From Shinella granuli (GTDB lineage Bacteria > Pseudomonadota > Alphaproteobacteria > Rhizobiales > Rhizobiaceae), in assembly GCF_004341885.1 (NCBI RefSeq), contig NZ_SLVX01000002.1, positions 496,001 through 560,000 of the forward strand: a DNA stretch of 64,000 bases, written 5' to 3'. A program made the position numbers and the translations under genes. The notes beneath the pieces were generated by a model. That model searched no databases. It had not been told where the DNA came from and saw nothing but the letters and a program-made list of their open reading frames with translations. This document shows, one piece after another, positions 1-9,251 of this stretch (position 1 is the stretch's first letter; each line of letters opens with the position of its first letter).

Positions 1-705
1 CTGACGCCGGCAGCGCTGGAAGCGGCCGCCGCCGCCCATGGCCGCATCGATGGCGTGCTGCTCGCCAGCCCCGCCAATCCGACCGGCACGGTAACCGGCC
101 GCGCCAACCTTTCCGCGCTCTCTGCCTATTGCCGGGACAACGGCATCGCCTTCATCTCGGACGAGATCTATCACGGCCTCACCTTCGTCGGCGAAGAGGC
201 GACGGCGCTGGAATTCGGCGAGGAGGCGGTCATCATCAACTCCTTCTCGAAATACTATTGCATGACGGGCTGGCGCATCGGCTGGATGGTGCTGCCGGAA
301 GCGCTGGTGCGCCCGGTCGAGCGTATCGCGCAGAGCCTCTACATCTCCGCACCGGAGCTTTCGCAGATCGCGGCGGAGGCCGCGCTGGGGGCGGAGGCGG
401 AACTCAACGTCTATCGCGACGCCTACCGGGAGAACCGCGACTTCCTGGTGAAGCGCCTGCCGGAAATCGGCTTTGCCGTCGCCTCGCCGATGGACGGTGC
501 CTTCTACGCCTATGTGGATGTCAGCCGCTTCACCAATGACAGCATGGCCTTCGCCCGCCGCATGCTGGCGGAGACCGATGTCGCGGCGACGCCCGGCGCC
601 GATTTCGATCCGCAGGACGGGCATCATACGATGCGCTTCTCCTATGCCGGATCCTTCGAGGAGATGAGCGAGGCGGTCGACCGCCTCGCGCGCTGGCTCG
701 CCTGA
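1..705 (+). CDS. PLP-dependent aminotransferase, class I/II (5' end outside window)
   Basis: The frame is open from base 1, so the N-terminal part lies upstream and 234 residues are visible. It carries the fold-type I aminotransferase signatures in order: SPANPTG near base 70 (substrate and PLP contacts), SDEIYHGL near base 157 (the Asp that pairs with the PLP ring nitrogen), and SFSKYYCMTGWRIGW, in which the codon at 250-252 is the Schiff-base lysine. A C-terminal RFSYA supplies the expected carboxylate-binding Arg. Members transfer an amino group from an amino acid to a 2-oxo acid in the cytoplasm. Substrate specificity cannot be read from this fragment. The next gene is convergent, so this is the last gene of its transcript. 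Confidence 0.93.
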   Translation: MTPAALEAAAAAHGRIDGVLLASPANPTGTVTGRANLSALSAYCRDNGIAFISDEIYHGLTFVGEEATALEFGEEAVIINSFSKYYCMTGWRIGWMVLPEALVRPVERIAQSLYISAPELSQIAAEAALGAEAELNVYRDAYRENRDFLVKRLPEIGFAVASPMDGAFYAYVDVSRFTNDSMAFARRMLAETDVAATPGADFDPQDGHHTMRFSYAGSFEEMSEAVDRLARWLA

Positions 706-721
706 AGCGGGAAAAATGATG

Positions 722-750
722 CCGTTTCAGGCGCTTGTGGCGCGAAACGG
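722..750. terminator. stem-loop between convergent genes
   Basis: CCGTTTC at 722-728 pairs perfectly with GAAACGG at 744-750, with an inner CGC/GCG pairing. It lies between two convergent stop codons, where a bidirectional terminator would be expected. There is no T-run on either side, so the terminator call is weak. Confidence 0.35.
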
Positions 751-787
751 AATCACTCCCGCAAGGCCCTGATTCCCCCTGTGAGCC

Positions 788-1552
788 TCAGACCCGGTTG
801 ATCGACACGCCGCCGTCGACGAGCATCGCCGTGCCGGTCGTGAAGCTGGAGGCATCCGAGCAGAGGAAGAGCGCCGCCTGGGCAATCTCCTCCGGCGCGG
901 CGATGCGCTTGAAGGCATTGAGGCCGGCGATGAAATCGCGGGCCTCCGGCGTGTTCGCCACCTCCCGCCCCATCGGCGTGTCCGTCGCGCCCGGCAGCAG
1001 CGCATTCACGCGGATGCCCTTGCGCCCGTATTCCGAGGCCAGCACCTGCACGAGGCCGACAAGGCCGGATTTCGAGGCGGCATAGGCGGCAAGCCCCGGA
1101 AAACCCGCCGTGTAGCCGACGAAGGTCGAGGTGAAGACGAGGCTGCCGCCACCCCGCGCCTCCAGAGCCGGCAGCTGGTACTTGGCGGCAAGGAAGCCGC
1201 TGGTCAGGTTGACGGCGACGACGTTCTGCCATTCGGCAAGCGAAAGGCCGGTGAGAGGACCGACCGGGCCTGTCGTGCCCGCATTGTTGAAGGCGATGTC
1301 GAGGCCGCCGAATTCGGCCTGCGCCGCGTCGACCAGCGCCTTGTGGTGCGCCTCCTCGCTCACGTCGCCCGGCACCGCAATGGCGGCGCCACCTGCCGCG
1401 CGGATGTCGCTGGCGAGCTCTTCGAGCTGCCCGCGCCTGCGGGCGGACAGCACGAGCCTTGCGCCCTGCCGGGCAAAGAGAAGCGCGGCGGCGCGGCCGA
1501 TACCGGAACTGGCGCCGGCGATGATGGCGATCTTGTTGTCGAGACGGGGCAT
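788..1552 (-). CDS. short-chain dehydrogenase/reductase (SDR family oxidoreductase)
   Basis: This 254-residue protein is a classical SDR: GASSGIG at residues 13-19 (Rossmann NAD(P) loop), NNAG at 89-92, and the catalytic set S142, Y157 and K161 in YAASK. It is an NAD(P)-dependent oxidoreductase of unknown substrate acting in the cytoplasm. An open frame reaches 52 codons further upstream, but ATG at 1552 has an AGGGAGA ribosome site about 8 nt ahead and starts directly at the Rossmann strand, as the family does. It is convergent with the aminotransferase and lies downstream of rne on the same strand, separated from it by a terminator, so it is probably transcribed on its own. Confidence 0.93.
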   Translation of the reverse strand: MPRLDNKIAIIAGASSGIGRAAALLFARQGARLVLSARRRGQLEELASDIRAAGGAAIAVPGDVSEEAHHKALVDAAQAEFGGLDIAFNNAGTTGPVGPLTGLSLAEWQNVVAVNLTSGFLAAKYQLPALEARGGGSLVFTSTFVGYTAGFPGLAAYAASKSGLVGLVQVLASEYGRKGIRVNALLPGATDTPMGREVANTPEARDFIAGLNAFKRIAAPEEIAQAALFLCSDASSFTTGTAMLVDGGVSINRV

Positions 1553-1630
1553 GGAATTCTCCCTTGCTGGTTTCCTGCGGCCCGGATGTCGCAGAAGGGA
1601 GCGGCGGGAACCACCCGATTCCCGCGAACG

Positions 1631-1660
1631 AAAAAAGACCCGGACGATGCCGGGTCTTTT
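1631..1660 (-). terminator. rho-independent terminator of rne
   Basis: AAAAGACCCGG at 1633-1643 pairs with CCGGGTCTTTT at 1650-1660 around a 6-nt loop. Read on the minus strand it ends in TTTTTT, 24 nt beyond the rne stop codon. This is a canonical intrinsic terminator. Confidence 0.88.
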
Positions 1661-1683
1661 GATTTTCTGGATGCAGGCGGTTC

Positions 1684-4563
1684 TTAGAAGAAGCCGCGGC
1701 GCTGCCACCAGCCGCCCTTCTTGGGCTTTTCCGCTTCCTCGGCCGGCGCCGCTTCCTTCGCCGTCGAGGATTTCACCACCGGCTCGGAGGCGATCTTGGA
1801 GAGATCACGGTTGGCGCGCACGGGCTTGGCCGGCTCCTGGAGATCGGCGGCGGCCACTTCGACTTCCGGCTCGGCCGGCGTCGCCTCTTCGACGGGGGCC
1901 GCGGCGACCGGCTGGGCCTCGATCTCGCTGCGGGCAGCCTCGTCGGTGGCGACCTCTTCGGCGGCCTTGGCACGGCTGCGGCGGGCACGCTTCGGCTTGG
2001 CCGGCGGCTCTTCGGCAACGGCCTCGACCGGGGCTTCCTCCGCGGCGACGGTCACTTCAGCGACCTTCACCTCGACGGCCACGCCCTCTTCGGCTTCATC
2101 TGCCTCGCCACCGGCGTCCTCGGCCTCTTCCGCGCCGGCTTCGACCGAGCCGTCCTCGAGACGGTTGCGGCGGCCGCCACGCTTGCCGCGGCGGCGGCGC
2201 TTGCGGCGCTCGGACGTGTCGTCGGCCTGTGCCTGGGATGCTTCCACACCCTCTTCGCCATCGGCATCGTCGTCGTCGAGCACATCTTCATCGCCGGCCT
2301 GCTCGCCGCCGAAGGAGGCGGTGTCGGTGCCTTCGCCATTCTCGCGGCCACGGCCACGGCGGCGGCGGCGGCGCTTGCGCTTGTTACGGCCGTTCTCGTC
2401 GGAGGAGGACGACGCCGAGGCGGACTGCGCAGCCGCAGCGGGACGCGCTTCTTCCTCTTCCTCGTCGATCTCGTCTTCGATCTCGATGTCGTCGTCTTCG
2501 GGCTCGGGCTCGAAATGCAGGATCTGCTCGATCTTGACCGGGTTCTCGACGGCCTCGCCGCGGTCGATCGCGAAGTGCTGCGCGCCGACATGGGCATCCG
2601 CCTCGATGATGATGGCGACGCCGAAGCGGCCCTCATAGTCGATGATCGTGCCGCGCTTGTGGTTGAGCAGGTAGAGCGCGATGTCGGGCGTGGTGCGCAC
2701 GGTGATGTTGTGCGTCGTGTTCTTGAGCAGGTATTCCTCGATGCCGCGCAGGACATGCAGCGCGACCGACGACTGCGAGCGCACATGGCCCGTGCCGTTG
2801 CAGTGCGGGCAGGTCTGCATGGTGGATTCGAGGACCGAGGCGCGGATGCGCTGGCGCGACATTTCCAGAAGGCCGAAATGCGAGATGCGGCCGACCTGGA
2901 TGCGCGCGCGGTCGTTCTTGAGATGGTCCTTCAGGCGCTTCTCGACGGCGCGGTTGTTGCGCTTCTCCTCCATGTCGATGAAGTCGATGACGACGAGGCC
3001 GGCAAGGTCGCGCAGGCGAAGCTGGCGCGCCACTTCCTCGGCGGCTTCCAGGTTTGTCTGGAGCGCGGTCTCCTCGATGGAGTGCTCGCGCGTCGAGCGA
3101 CCGGAGTTGACGTCGATCGAGACGAGCGCCTCGGTCTGGTTGATGATGATGTAGCCGCCGGATTTCAGCGTCACCTGCGGCTGCAGCATGCGGTCGAGCT
3201 GGGCCTCGATGCCCGAGCGCGAGAAGATCGGATGCACGTCGCGATAGGGCTGCACGACCTTCGCATGGCTCGGCATCAGCATCTTCATGAAGCTTTTCGC
3301 TTCGCGATAGCCTTCCTCGCCGGCGACGATGATCTCGCTGATGTCCTTGTTGTAGAGGTCGCGGATCGAACGCTTGATGAGCGAGCCTTCCTCATAGACG
3401 AGGCAGGGGGCCGTGGAAGCGAGCGTCAGCGTGCGGACGTTCTCCCACAGGCGCATCAGGTACTCGAAGTCGCGCTTGACCTCGACGCGGGTGCGGTTCG
3501 CGCCGGCGGTGCGCAGGATGACGCCCATGCCCTGCGGAACCTCGAGGTCGCGGGCGATCTCCTTCAGGCGCTTGCGGTCCTGCAGGTTGGTGATCTTGCG
3601 GGAAATGCCGCCGCCGCGTGCCGTGTTCGGCATGAGGACGGAGTAGCGGCCGGCGAGCGACAGGTACGTGGTCAGCGCCGCGCCCTTGTTGCCGCGCTCT
3701 TCCTTGGCGACCTGCACGAGCAGGATCTGGCGGCGCTTGATGACTTCCTGGATGCGGTACTGCTTGCGCGGCTTGCGCTGCACGCGGTCCGGAACCTCTT
3801 CCATCGCGTCTTCGGCGCCGACGGATTCGATGACTTCCTTCTCCTCGCCGTGATGATCGTCGTCATCGTCGTCGTCATCGCGGCGACGGCGGCCGCGCGA
3901 GCGCTCGGCGGGCTCGGAGATCTCGTCGGTGTCGACAGCCATGGCCATCGCGCCGCCGGGTGTCTCGTCGTCGCCGCTTTCGGCGGGGGCGGCGGCCTCT
4001 TCGGCAGCCGGCGCGTCCTCGGCCTTCGCCTTGGCCTTGCGCGGGCGGCGCGGTTTCTTCGGCTTTTCGGCCGGGGCCTCTTCCGCAGGGGCGGCAGCGG
4101 CTTCGGCAACCTCGGGCTCGGCGGCGGTCTCGACAACCTCGGCCTCTGCCTCTGCGGCCGCGGCGACCGGCGCCTCTTCGGCAGCCGCCGGAGCTTCGGC
4201 GACCTCCGTCGTTTCCGTATCCTCGGAAAGATCGGTGGCCGTCTCGACCGGCTCGATATCGTCGTCGCGACGATGTTCCTCGGCCTCGGCCCTCAGCAGG
4301 GCCTGACGGTCGGCAAGCGGGATCTGGTAGTAGTCCGGATGGATTTCGGCGAACGCCAGAAAGCCGTGGCGGTTGCCGCCGTAGTCGACGAAGGCCGCCT
4401 GGAGCGACGGTTCGACGCGTGTGACCTTGGCAAGGTAGATGTTGCCGCGGATCTGTTTCTTGTGTTCGGATTCGAAGTCGAATTCTTCTATGCGGTTTCC
4501 GCGTACGACAACGACGCGCGTCTCTTCAGCGTGAGACGCATCGATAAGCATTTTCTCTGCCAT
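1684..4563 (-). CDS. rne: ribonuclease E
   Basis: At 959 residues this is the endoribonuclease that starts mRNA decay and matures rRNA and tRNA, scaffolding the degradosome at the inner membrane. Visible parts are an N-terminal S1 domain (about 35-75 and 260-310), the DNase I-like catalytic Asp pair D484 (SIDVNSG) and D527 (VIDFID), and the zinc-link cysteines C585/C588 in CPHCNGTG, which hold the tetramer. The S1 region is split by an Ala/Glu-rich insertion with an Asp run (about 100-255), a feature known from alphaproteobacterial RNase E. The tail after 700 alternates acidic and Arg-rich blocks (RKRRRRRRG), typical of RNA- and partner-binding scaffolds, and ends in WWQRRGFF. It has its own terminator and a long leader; autoregulation through the 5' UTR is known in enterobacteria and is only inferred here. 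Confidence 0.97.
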   Translation of the reverse strand: MAEKMLIDASHAEETRVVVVRGNRIEEFDFESEHKKQIRGNIYLAKVTRVEPSLQAAFVDYGGNRHGFLAFAEIHPDYYQIPLADRQALLRAEAEEHRRDDDIEPVETATDLSEDTETTEVAEAPAAAEEAPVAAAAEAEAEVVETAAEPEVAEAAAAPAEEAPAEKPKKPRRPRKAKAKAEDAPAAEEAAAPAESGDDETPGGAMAMAVDTDEISEPAERSRGRRRRDDDDDDDDHHGEEKEVIESVGAEDAMEEVPDRVQRKPRKQYRIQEVIKRRQILLVQVAKEERGNKGAALTTYLSLAGRYSVLMPNTARGGGISRKITNLQDRKRLKEIARDLEVPQGMGVILRTAGANRTRVEVKRDFEYLMRLWENVRTLTLASTAPCLVYEEGSLIKRSIRDLYNKDISEIIVAGEEGYREAKSFMKMLMPSHAKVVQPYRDVHPIFSRSGIEAQLDRMLQPQVTLKSGGYIIINQTEALVSIDVNSGRSTREHSIEETALQTNLEAAEEVARQLRLRDLAGLVVIDFIDMEEKRNNRAVEKRLKDHLKNDRARIQVGRISHFGLLEMSRQRIRASVLESTMQTCPHCNGTGHVRSQSSVALHVLRGIEEYLLKNTTHNITVRTTPDIALYLLNHKRGTIIDYEGRFGVAIIIEADAHVGAQHFAIDRGEAVENPVKIEQILHFEPEPEDDDIEIEDEIDEEEEEARPAAAAQSASASSSSDENGRNKRKRRRRRRGRGRENGEGTDTASFGGEQAGDEDVLDDDDADGEEGVEASQAQADDTSERRKRRRRGKRGGRRNRLEDGSVEAGAEEAEDAGGEADEAEEGVAVEVKVAEVTVAAEEAPVEAVAEEPPAKPKRARRSRAKAAEEVATDEAARSEIEAQPVAAAPVEEATPAEPEVEVAAADLQEPAKPVRANRDLSKIASEPVVKSSTAKEAAPAEEAEKPKKGGWWQRRGFF

Positions 4564-5149
4564 GTAGATTGAGCTCCTCGGCGCAGCCGCGATCCTGGCG
4601 GCGAACCGTTCCCATCTAGGGAAGTGCCGGGGGAGGAGAGGGATGCGCCGGATATGTAAGTTCTCGTCGGGCCCCGGTGCGGGGTTGGCGGACGGAGGGC
4701 GGCCGGTACGCGAACGCCCCGGTGCCTGTTACCCTCTGATAAAATCCGCTGTGACAACATCAACGTCCAACGAGAATGCCTGTGCCATAGACCTGATCGG
4801 TCCGATGAAATTGCCCTTGGGTAAGGGCGTTTGGTGGAAATCCACCTTGACTGTTCCGGCCACCGCCGGTTTACGCGATCTTATCGGCCGGGAAAAAGCG
4901 GTGCGACGGCGGATGAAGGCCCGGTTCGGCGCCAAGCCCCGAAGGAGTGGCTGCCTGCTCTAAGCGATTCTATCCCGTCTATTCTTTTTCCCTGATTTTG
5001 CTTTTATGGCGGATATGTCACAATGGCAAGGGAAAAGCCAAAAGCGTCATAATCTTGATGGAATTGCCCCTATGGCTGCTGAGGCGCTGCGGCATTTCCC
5101 CTTGGCAAGCTTTGGTTAACCATATGGGGGCATCTATGGGTCTCGTCCT
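4564..5149. other. gene-free interval holding the rne leader and the amidase upstream region
   Basis: This is the divergent interval of about 590 nt between rne (minus) and the amidase gene (plus). No convincing protein gene or known RNA family was seen. Short open frames occur on both strands, including two in-frame ATGs at 5124 and 5136 that stop at 5180, but none has a good ribosome site together with protein-like content. The length suits a long structured rne 5' UTR. On the minus strand a weak -10-like ATAAAA lies near 5005. Confidence 0.5.
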
Positions 5150-5197
5150 GTGCCGCATCGCGCGGTTTCCACGCGTTTGAACGGACTGCCAGTGGTG

Positions 5198-6439
5198 ATG
5201 CTACGCCTTCTGACCGAAACCCTTGCCCGCGTCGCGGCCGGCGCGATCGTCGCCGCATTCAGCCTGTCGCTCGTCACGCCCGCCCTTGCCGTTTCCGCCT
5301 CGGCCGCGCCGCTGCTCGCCTTTTCCGCGCGCATTGCCGGTGACGATGCCCGCACCCGCCTCATCATCGATTTCGACCGCAAGCCGGACTTCAAGGTCCA
5401 CTACGTCGCCAATCCCTACCGCGTGCTGATCGACCTGCCGGAAACCGATTTCGGCGTGAAGGCGGAAGAGCTGGAGGCGCGCGGCATCTTCTCCGACATC
5501 CGCTACGGCACGATGGCCGCCGGCCGCTCGCGCATCGTCCTGACCGCATCGCGCCCGGTCGGCGTCGTGCTGGCCGAGGTACAGGAAGAAGAGGGGGCGG
5601 CGAGTTACCGGCTGGTCGTCGACACGGCGATCGTCACCGACCAGGCCTTCCAGGGGCTGATGGAGAAGCAGAGCTGGCAGGAAGCGGCCGCATCGCCAGG
5701 AGCCGAACAGGCGTCCGTCATGCTGCCCGGCAGCCGGGCGGACGGCCCCTTCGTCATCGCGGTCGACGCCGGCCATGGCGGCATCGATAACGGCGCGCGC
5801 GGCGCCGTCACCAAGACGGAGGAAAAGCACGTCACGCTCGCCTTCGCCCGCCAGCTTACCGAGGCGCTGAACGCGCTGCCCGGCACGCGCGCCATCCTCA
5901 CCCGCGACAAGGACGAGTTCCTCTCGCTCTCGCAGCGTGTGCAGCTTGCCCGCAACGAGGGGGCGAACCTGCTCATCTCCATCCACGCCGACACGCTGAA
6001 GCAGAAGGACATCCGCGGCGCGACGGTCTACACCATTTCCGACAAGGCCTCCGACAGCCTCGCGGCCAGCCTTGCCGAGCGGGAAAACCTGTCCGACCAG
6101 ATCGCCGGCATCTCCTTCGTCGACGAGCCGGCCGAAGTGGCCGATATCCTGCTCGACCTGACGCGCCGCGAGACGCAGGCCTTCTCGATCAACCTCGCCC
6201 AGAGCGTCGTCAGCAATTTCAAGGACCAGGTGCTGCTGATCAACAATCCGCATCGCCATGCCGGCTTCCGCGTGCTGACCGCGCCGGACGTGCCCTCGAT
6301 CCTGCTCGAACTCGGCTTCATGTCGAACAAGGACGACGAGCAGTTGCTGATCGATCCGGCCTGGCAGAAGAAGGTCGCGGGTCTCGTTGCCAGGGCCGTG
6401 GAACAGTACCGCGCGACGGTCGTCGCCAACGGTGGCTGA
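5198..6439 (+). CDS. amiC: N-acetylmuramoyl-L-alanine amidase, AmiC type
   Basis: This periplasmic hydrolase cleaves the amide bond between MurNAc and the stem peptide to split daughter-cell walls. From ATG 5198 the product has 413 residues: a signal peptide (hydrophobic core about 10-27, ALA-type cleavage), an AMIN domain (about 35-120) that targets peptidoglycan or the septum, and a C-terminal Amidase_3 zinc domain. Zinc ligands appear as DAGHGG, the Glu in TEEKHV, and the His in SIHAD; the catalytic Glu is in LLELGFMSN. A GTG at 5150 would add 16 residues before the signal peptide. ATG 5198 is preferred because it gives a compact signal sequence, though no strong ribosome site marks either. 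mrcA, another wall gene, follows on the same strand after 263 nt. Confidence 0.92.
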   Translation: MLRLLTETLARVAAGAIVAAFSLSLVTPALAVSASAAPLLAFSARIAGDDARTRLIIDFDRKPDFKVHYVANPYRVLIDLPETDFGVKAEELEARGIFSDIRYGTMAAGRSRIVLTASRPVGVVLAEVQEEEGAASYRLVVDTAIVTDQAFQGLMEKQSWQEAAASPGAEQASVMLPGSRADGPFVIAVDAGHGGIDNGARGAVTKTEEKHVTLAFARQLTEALNALPGTRAILTRDKDEFLSLSQRVQLARNEGANLLISIHADTLKQKDIRGATVYTISDKASDSLAASLAERENLSDQIAGISFVDEPAEVADILLDLTRRETQAFSINLAQSVVSNFKDQVLLINNPHRHAGFRVLTAPDVPSILLELGFMSNKDDEQLLIDPAWQKKVAGLVARAVEQYRATVVANGG

Positions 6440-6702
6440 GGTTTTTCGGCGCGCGGGCGTGGAACGTGCTAGGTTTGCCTGTGCCGGAAAAGTGACAGCG
6501 GCCGCCATTGTGCGGTGGCGAAGCCCGGATGCATGCTGTAAGCCCTATTTTCCTCACATTCCGCTCGCTAGACGGGAACGAGAAAATGGGGTGACTCGTC
6601 CTCGACGGGAGCGCGCAACGGCCGGATGAGCCGGGGGCGTACAAGGCCGGGCAGCAGGTCTGCCCGATGACATTATAAGCATAAGGCATCGGTAACTGGC
6701 TC

Positions 6703-9150
6703 ATGATCAGACTGATTGGATATTTCTTCGGGATTGGCGCCGTCTTCTTCCTCGCCGTGGCGGGCGCGGTCGCGCTCTATCTCGGAAGTGTCACCAAGGA
6801 TCTTCCCGATTATGAGGTCTTGAACAGCTATGCCCCGCCGGTGACGACACGCGTGCATGCCGGCAACGGCGCGCTGATGGCCGAATATGCCAGGGAACGC
6901 CGCCTCTACCTGCCGATCCAGGCGATCCCGGACCGCGTCAAGGCCGCCTTCCTCTCCGCCGAGGACAAGAATTTCTACCAGCATCCCGGCGTCGACGTGA
7001 CCGGCCTCTTCCGCGCCATCGTGGTCAACGTGCAGAACATGGGGTCCGGCCGCCGCCCGGTCGGCGCATCGACGATCACCCAGCAGGTCGCCAAGAACTT
7101 CCTGCTTTCCTCCGACCAGACCATCGACCGCAAGGTCAAGGAAGCGATCCTCTCCTTCCGCATCGAGCAGGCCTATTCCAAGGACCGCATCCTCGAACTC
7201 TATCTCAACGAGATCTTCTTCGGCCTGAATTCCTACGGCATCGCCGGCGCGGCGCTCACCTATTTCGACAAGTCCGTCACCGAGCTGACGATCGCCGAGA
7301 CCGCCTATCTCGCCGCCCTGCCGAAGGGCCCGTCGAACTACCATCCCTTCCGCCGCACAGAGGCTGCCATCGAGCGCCGCAACTGGGTCATCGACCGCAT
7401 GGTCGAGAACGGCTACGTCACCCAGAGCGACGGCGCGGATGCCAAGGCACAGCCGCTCGGCGTGACGCCGCGTCATCGCGGCTCCTATCTCTTCGCCTCG
7501 GAGTTCTTCTCTGAAGAAGTCCGCCGCCAGATCATCGAGCGCTATGGCGACAACGCGCTCTATGAGGGCGGCCTTTCGGTGCGCACCTCGCTCGATCCGC
7601 GCATCCAGGTCGCCGCCCGCAAGGCGCTGCAGAAGGGCCTGCTGAGCTATGACGAGCGCCGCGGCTTCCATGGCCCGATCAAGACGATCGAGATCGGCGG
7701 CGACTGGGGCGTGGAACTCGCCAAGGTCGACTCGCTGTCCGACGTGCCGGAGTGGAAGCTCGCCGTCGTTCTCGCCGTCGACGACGGCGGCGCCGATATC
7801 GGCCTCCAGCCGAGCAAGGAAGCCTCCGGCAAGGTCGTCGAGGAGCGCGTGACCGGCCGCATCGAGGCCAAGGCCATGACCTGGGCCTACCGTTCGGCCA
7901 AGGGCGATCGCAAGACGGCGAAATCGCCGGCCGGTGTCTTCACCGTTGGCGACGTCGTCTATGTCGAGCCGCTGGAAGACGGCACGTACCGCCTGCGCCA
8001 GCCGCCGAAGGTGCAGGGCGGCCTCGTCGCCATGGACCCGCATACCGGGCGCGTGCTCGCCATGGTCGGTGGCTTCTCCTATGCGCAGTCGGAATTCAAC
8101 CGCGCCTCGCAGGCGATGCGCCAGCCGGGCTCCTCCTTCAAGCCCTTCGTCTACGCCGCCGCGCTCGACAACGGCTATACGCCGGCCTCCGTCATCATGG
8201 ACGCGCCGATCGAGATCGTCGCCGGCGGCCAGGTCTGGCGCCCGCAGAACTATGGTGGCGGGGCTGCCGGCCCCTCGACGCTGCGCCTCGGCATCGAGCG
8301 CTCGCGCAACCTGATGACCGTGCGCCTTGCCAATGACATGGGCATGAACCTTGTCGCCGAATATGCCGAGCGCTTCGGCATCTACGACAAGATGTATCCG
8401 GTGCTTTCCATGTCGCTCGGTTCCGGCGAGACGACCGTGCTGCGCATGGTCTCGGCCTATTCGGTGCTCGCCAATGGCGGCAAGCAGATCAAGCCCTCGC
8501 TGATCGACCGCATCCAGGACCGCTACGGCAAGACGATCTTCCGCCACGAGGAGCGCACCTGCGAGAACTGCAACGCCAATGACTGGGAAAACCAGGAAGA
8601 GCCGGTGCTGGTCGACAACCGCGAGCAGGTGCTCGACCCGATGACCGCCTACCAGATCACCTCGATGATGGAGGGCGTCGTCACGCGCGGCACGGCCGCC
8701 GGCAAGATCAAGCTCGACCGTCCGACCGCCGGCAAGACCGGCACGACCAACGACGAGAAGGACGCCTGGTTCGTCGGCTACACGCCGGATCTCGTCGCCG
8801 GCCTCTATATCGGCTTCGACAGCCCGGCCCCACTCGGCCGCGGCGCGACGGGCGGCTCGCTCTCCGCGCCGATCTTCAACGAATTCATGCAGGCCGCCCT
8901 CGAAGGCACGCGCCCGACGAAGTTCATCGTGCCGGAAGGCATGCAGTTCATCGCCGTCAACCGCAAGACCGGCATGCAGGCCTCCGAGGGCCAGCCCGAC
9001 ACGATCATGGAAGCCTTCAAGCCCGGCACGGGCCCGGCCTCCGTCTTCTCGGTCATCGGCGGCGAGGACTATGCCAGCCCCGAGGAGATCCTGAGGAGCT
9101 CGCCGCAGGCCAACCAGGCGGTGACGGGCGGCAGCGGCGGCCTGTTCTGA
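6703..9150 (+). CDS. mrcA: penicillin-binding protein 1A, bifunctional glycosyltransferase/transpeptidase
   Basis: At 815 residues this class A PBP is a family-typical length. A single N-terminal membrane anchor (about 5-27) is followed by a GT51 lipid II polymerase domain, whose catalytic Glu is E87 in EDKNFYQHPG, with QQVAKN and the later RKVKE motifs. An intervening OB-like region (about 300-440) precedes the penicillin-binding transpeptidase with SSFK (S477 nucleophile), SRN (534-536) and KTGTT (K678). It polymerises and crosslinks peptidoglycan on the outer face of the inner membrane. A CENC pair near residue 624 is unusual and could be a periplasmic disulfide. The gene has a strong terminator of its own and no coupled neighbour. 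Confidence 0.97.
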   Translation: MIRLIGYFFGIGAVFFLAVAGAVALYLGSVTKDLPDYEVLNSYAPPVTTRVHAGNGALMAEYARERRLYLPIQAIPDRVKAAFLSAEDKNFYQHPGVDVTGLFRAIVVNVQNMGSGRRPVGASTITQQVAKNFLLSSDQTIDRKVKEAILSFRIEQAYSKDRILELYLNEIFFGLNSYGIAGAALTYFDKSVTELTIAETAYLAALPKGPSNYHPFRRTEAAIERRNWVIDRMVENGYVTQSDGADAKAQPLGVTPRHRGSYLFASEFFSEEVRRQIIERYGDNALYEGGLSVRTSLDPRIQVAARKALQKGLLSYDERRGFHGPIKTIEIGGDWGVELAKVDSLSDVPEWKLAVVLAVDDGGADIGLQPSKEASGKVVEERVTGRIEAKAMTWAYRSAKGDRKTAKSPAGVFTVGDVVYVEPLEDGTYRLRQPPKVQGGLVAMDPHTGRVLAMVGGFSYAQSEFNRASQAMRQPGSSFKPFVYAAALDNGYTPASVIMDAPIEIVAGGQVWRPQNYGGGAAGPSTLRLGIERSRNLMTVRLANDMGMNLVAEYAERFGIYDKMYPVLSMSLGSGETTVLRMVSAYSVLANGGKQIKPSLIDRIQDRYGKTIFRHEERTCENCNANDWENQEEPVLVDNREQVLDPMTAYQITSMMEGVVTRGTAAGKIKLDRPTAGKTGTTNDEKDAWFVGYTPDLVAGLYIGFDSPAPLGRGATGGSLSAPIFNEFMQAALEGTRPTKFIVPEGMQFIAVNRKTGMQASEGQPDTIMEAFKPGTGPASVFSVIGGEDYASPEEILRSSPQANQAVTGGSGGLF

Positions 9151-9169
9151 TCAAGCGATGATCCGGTTC

Positions 9170-9214
9170 GAGGGCGGGTGCGGGGCTTTACATCCGCGCC
9201 CGCCCTCTCTATTT
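9170..9214 (+). terminator. terminator of mrcA
   Basis: GAGGGCGGGTGCGG at 9170-9183 pairs with CCGCGCCCGCCCTC at 9194-9207 (14 bp with one G-T wobble) and is followed by TCTATTT. It starts 20 nt after the mrcA stop codon. Confidence 0.8.
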
Positions 9215-9251
9215 CACGGCCACCGAAATAGCATTGAAGAAGAAGGCGGAT

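Noticed and set aside
2515-4572. A 685-codon plus-strand frame opposite rne.
   Set aside because: Shadow of the rne codon structure; composition is low-complexity and not protein-like.
4947-5180. Possible leader peptide ahead of the amidase (ATGs at 5124 and 5136).
   Set aside because: No ribosome site, no amino-acid bias and no terminator alternative to suggest attenuation.
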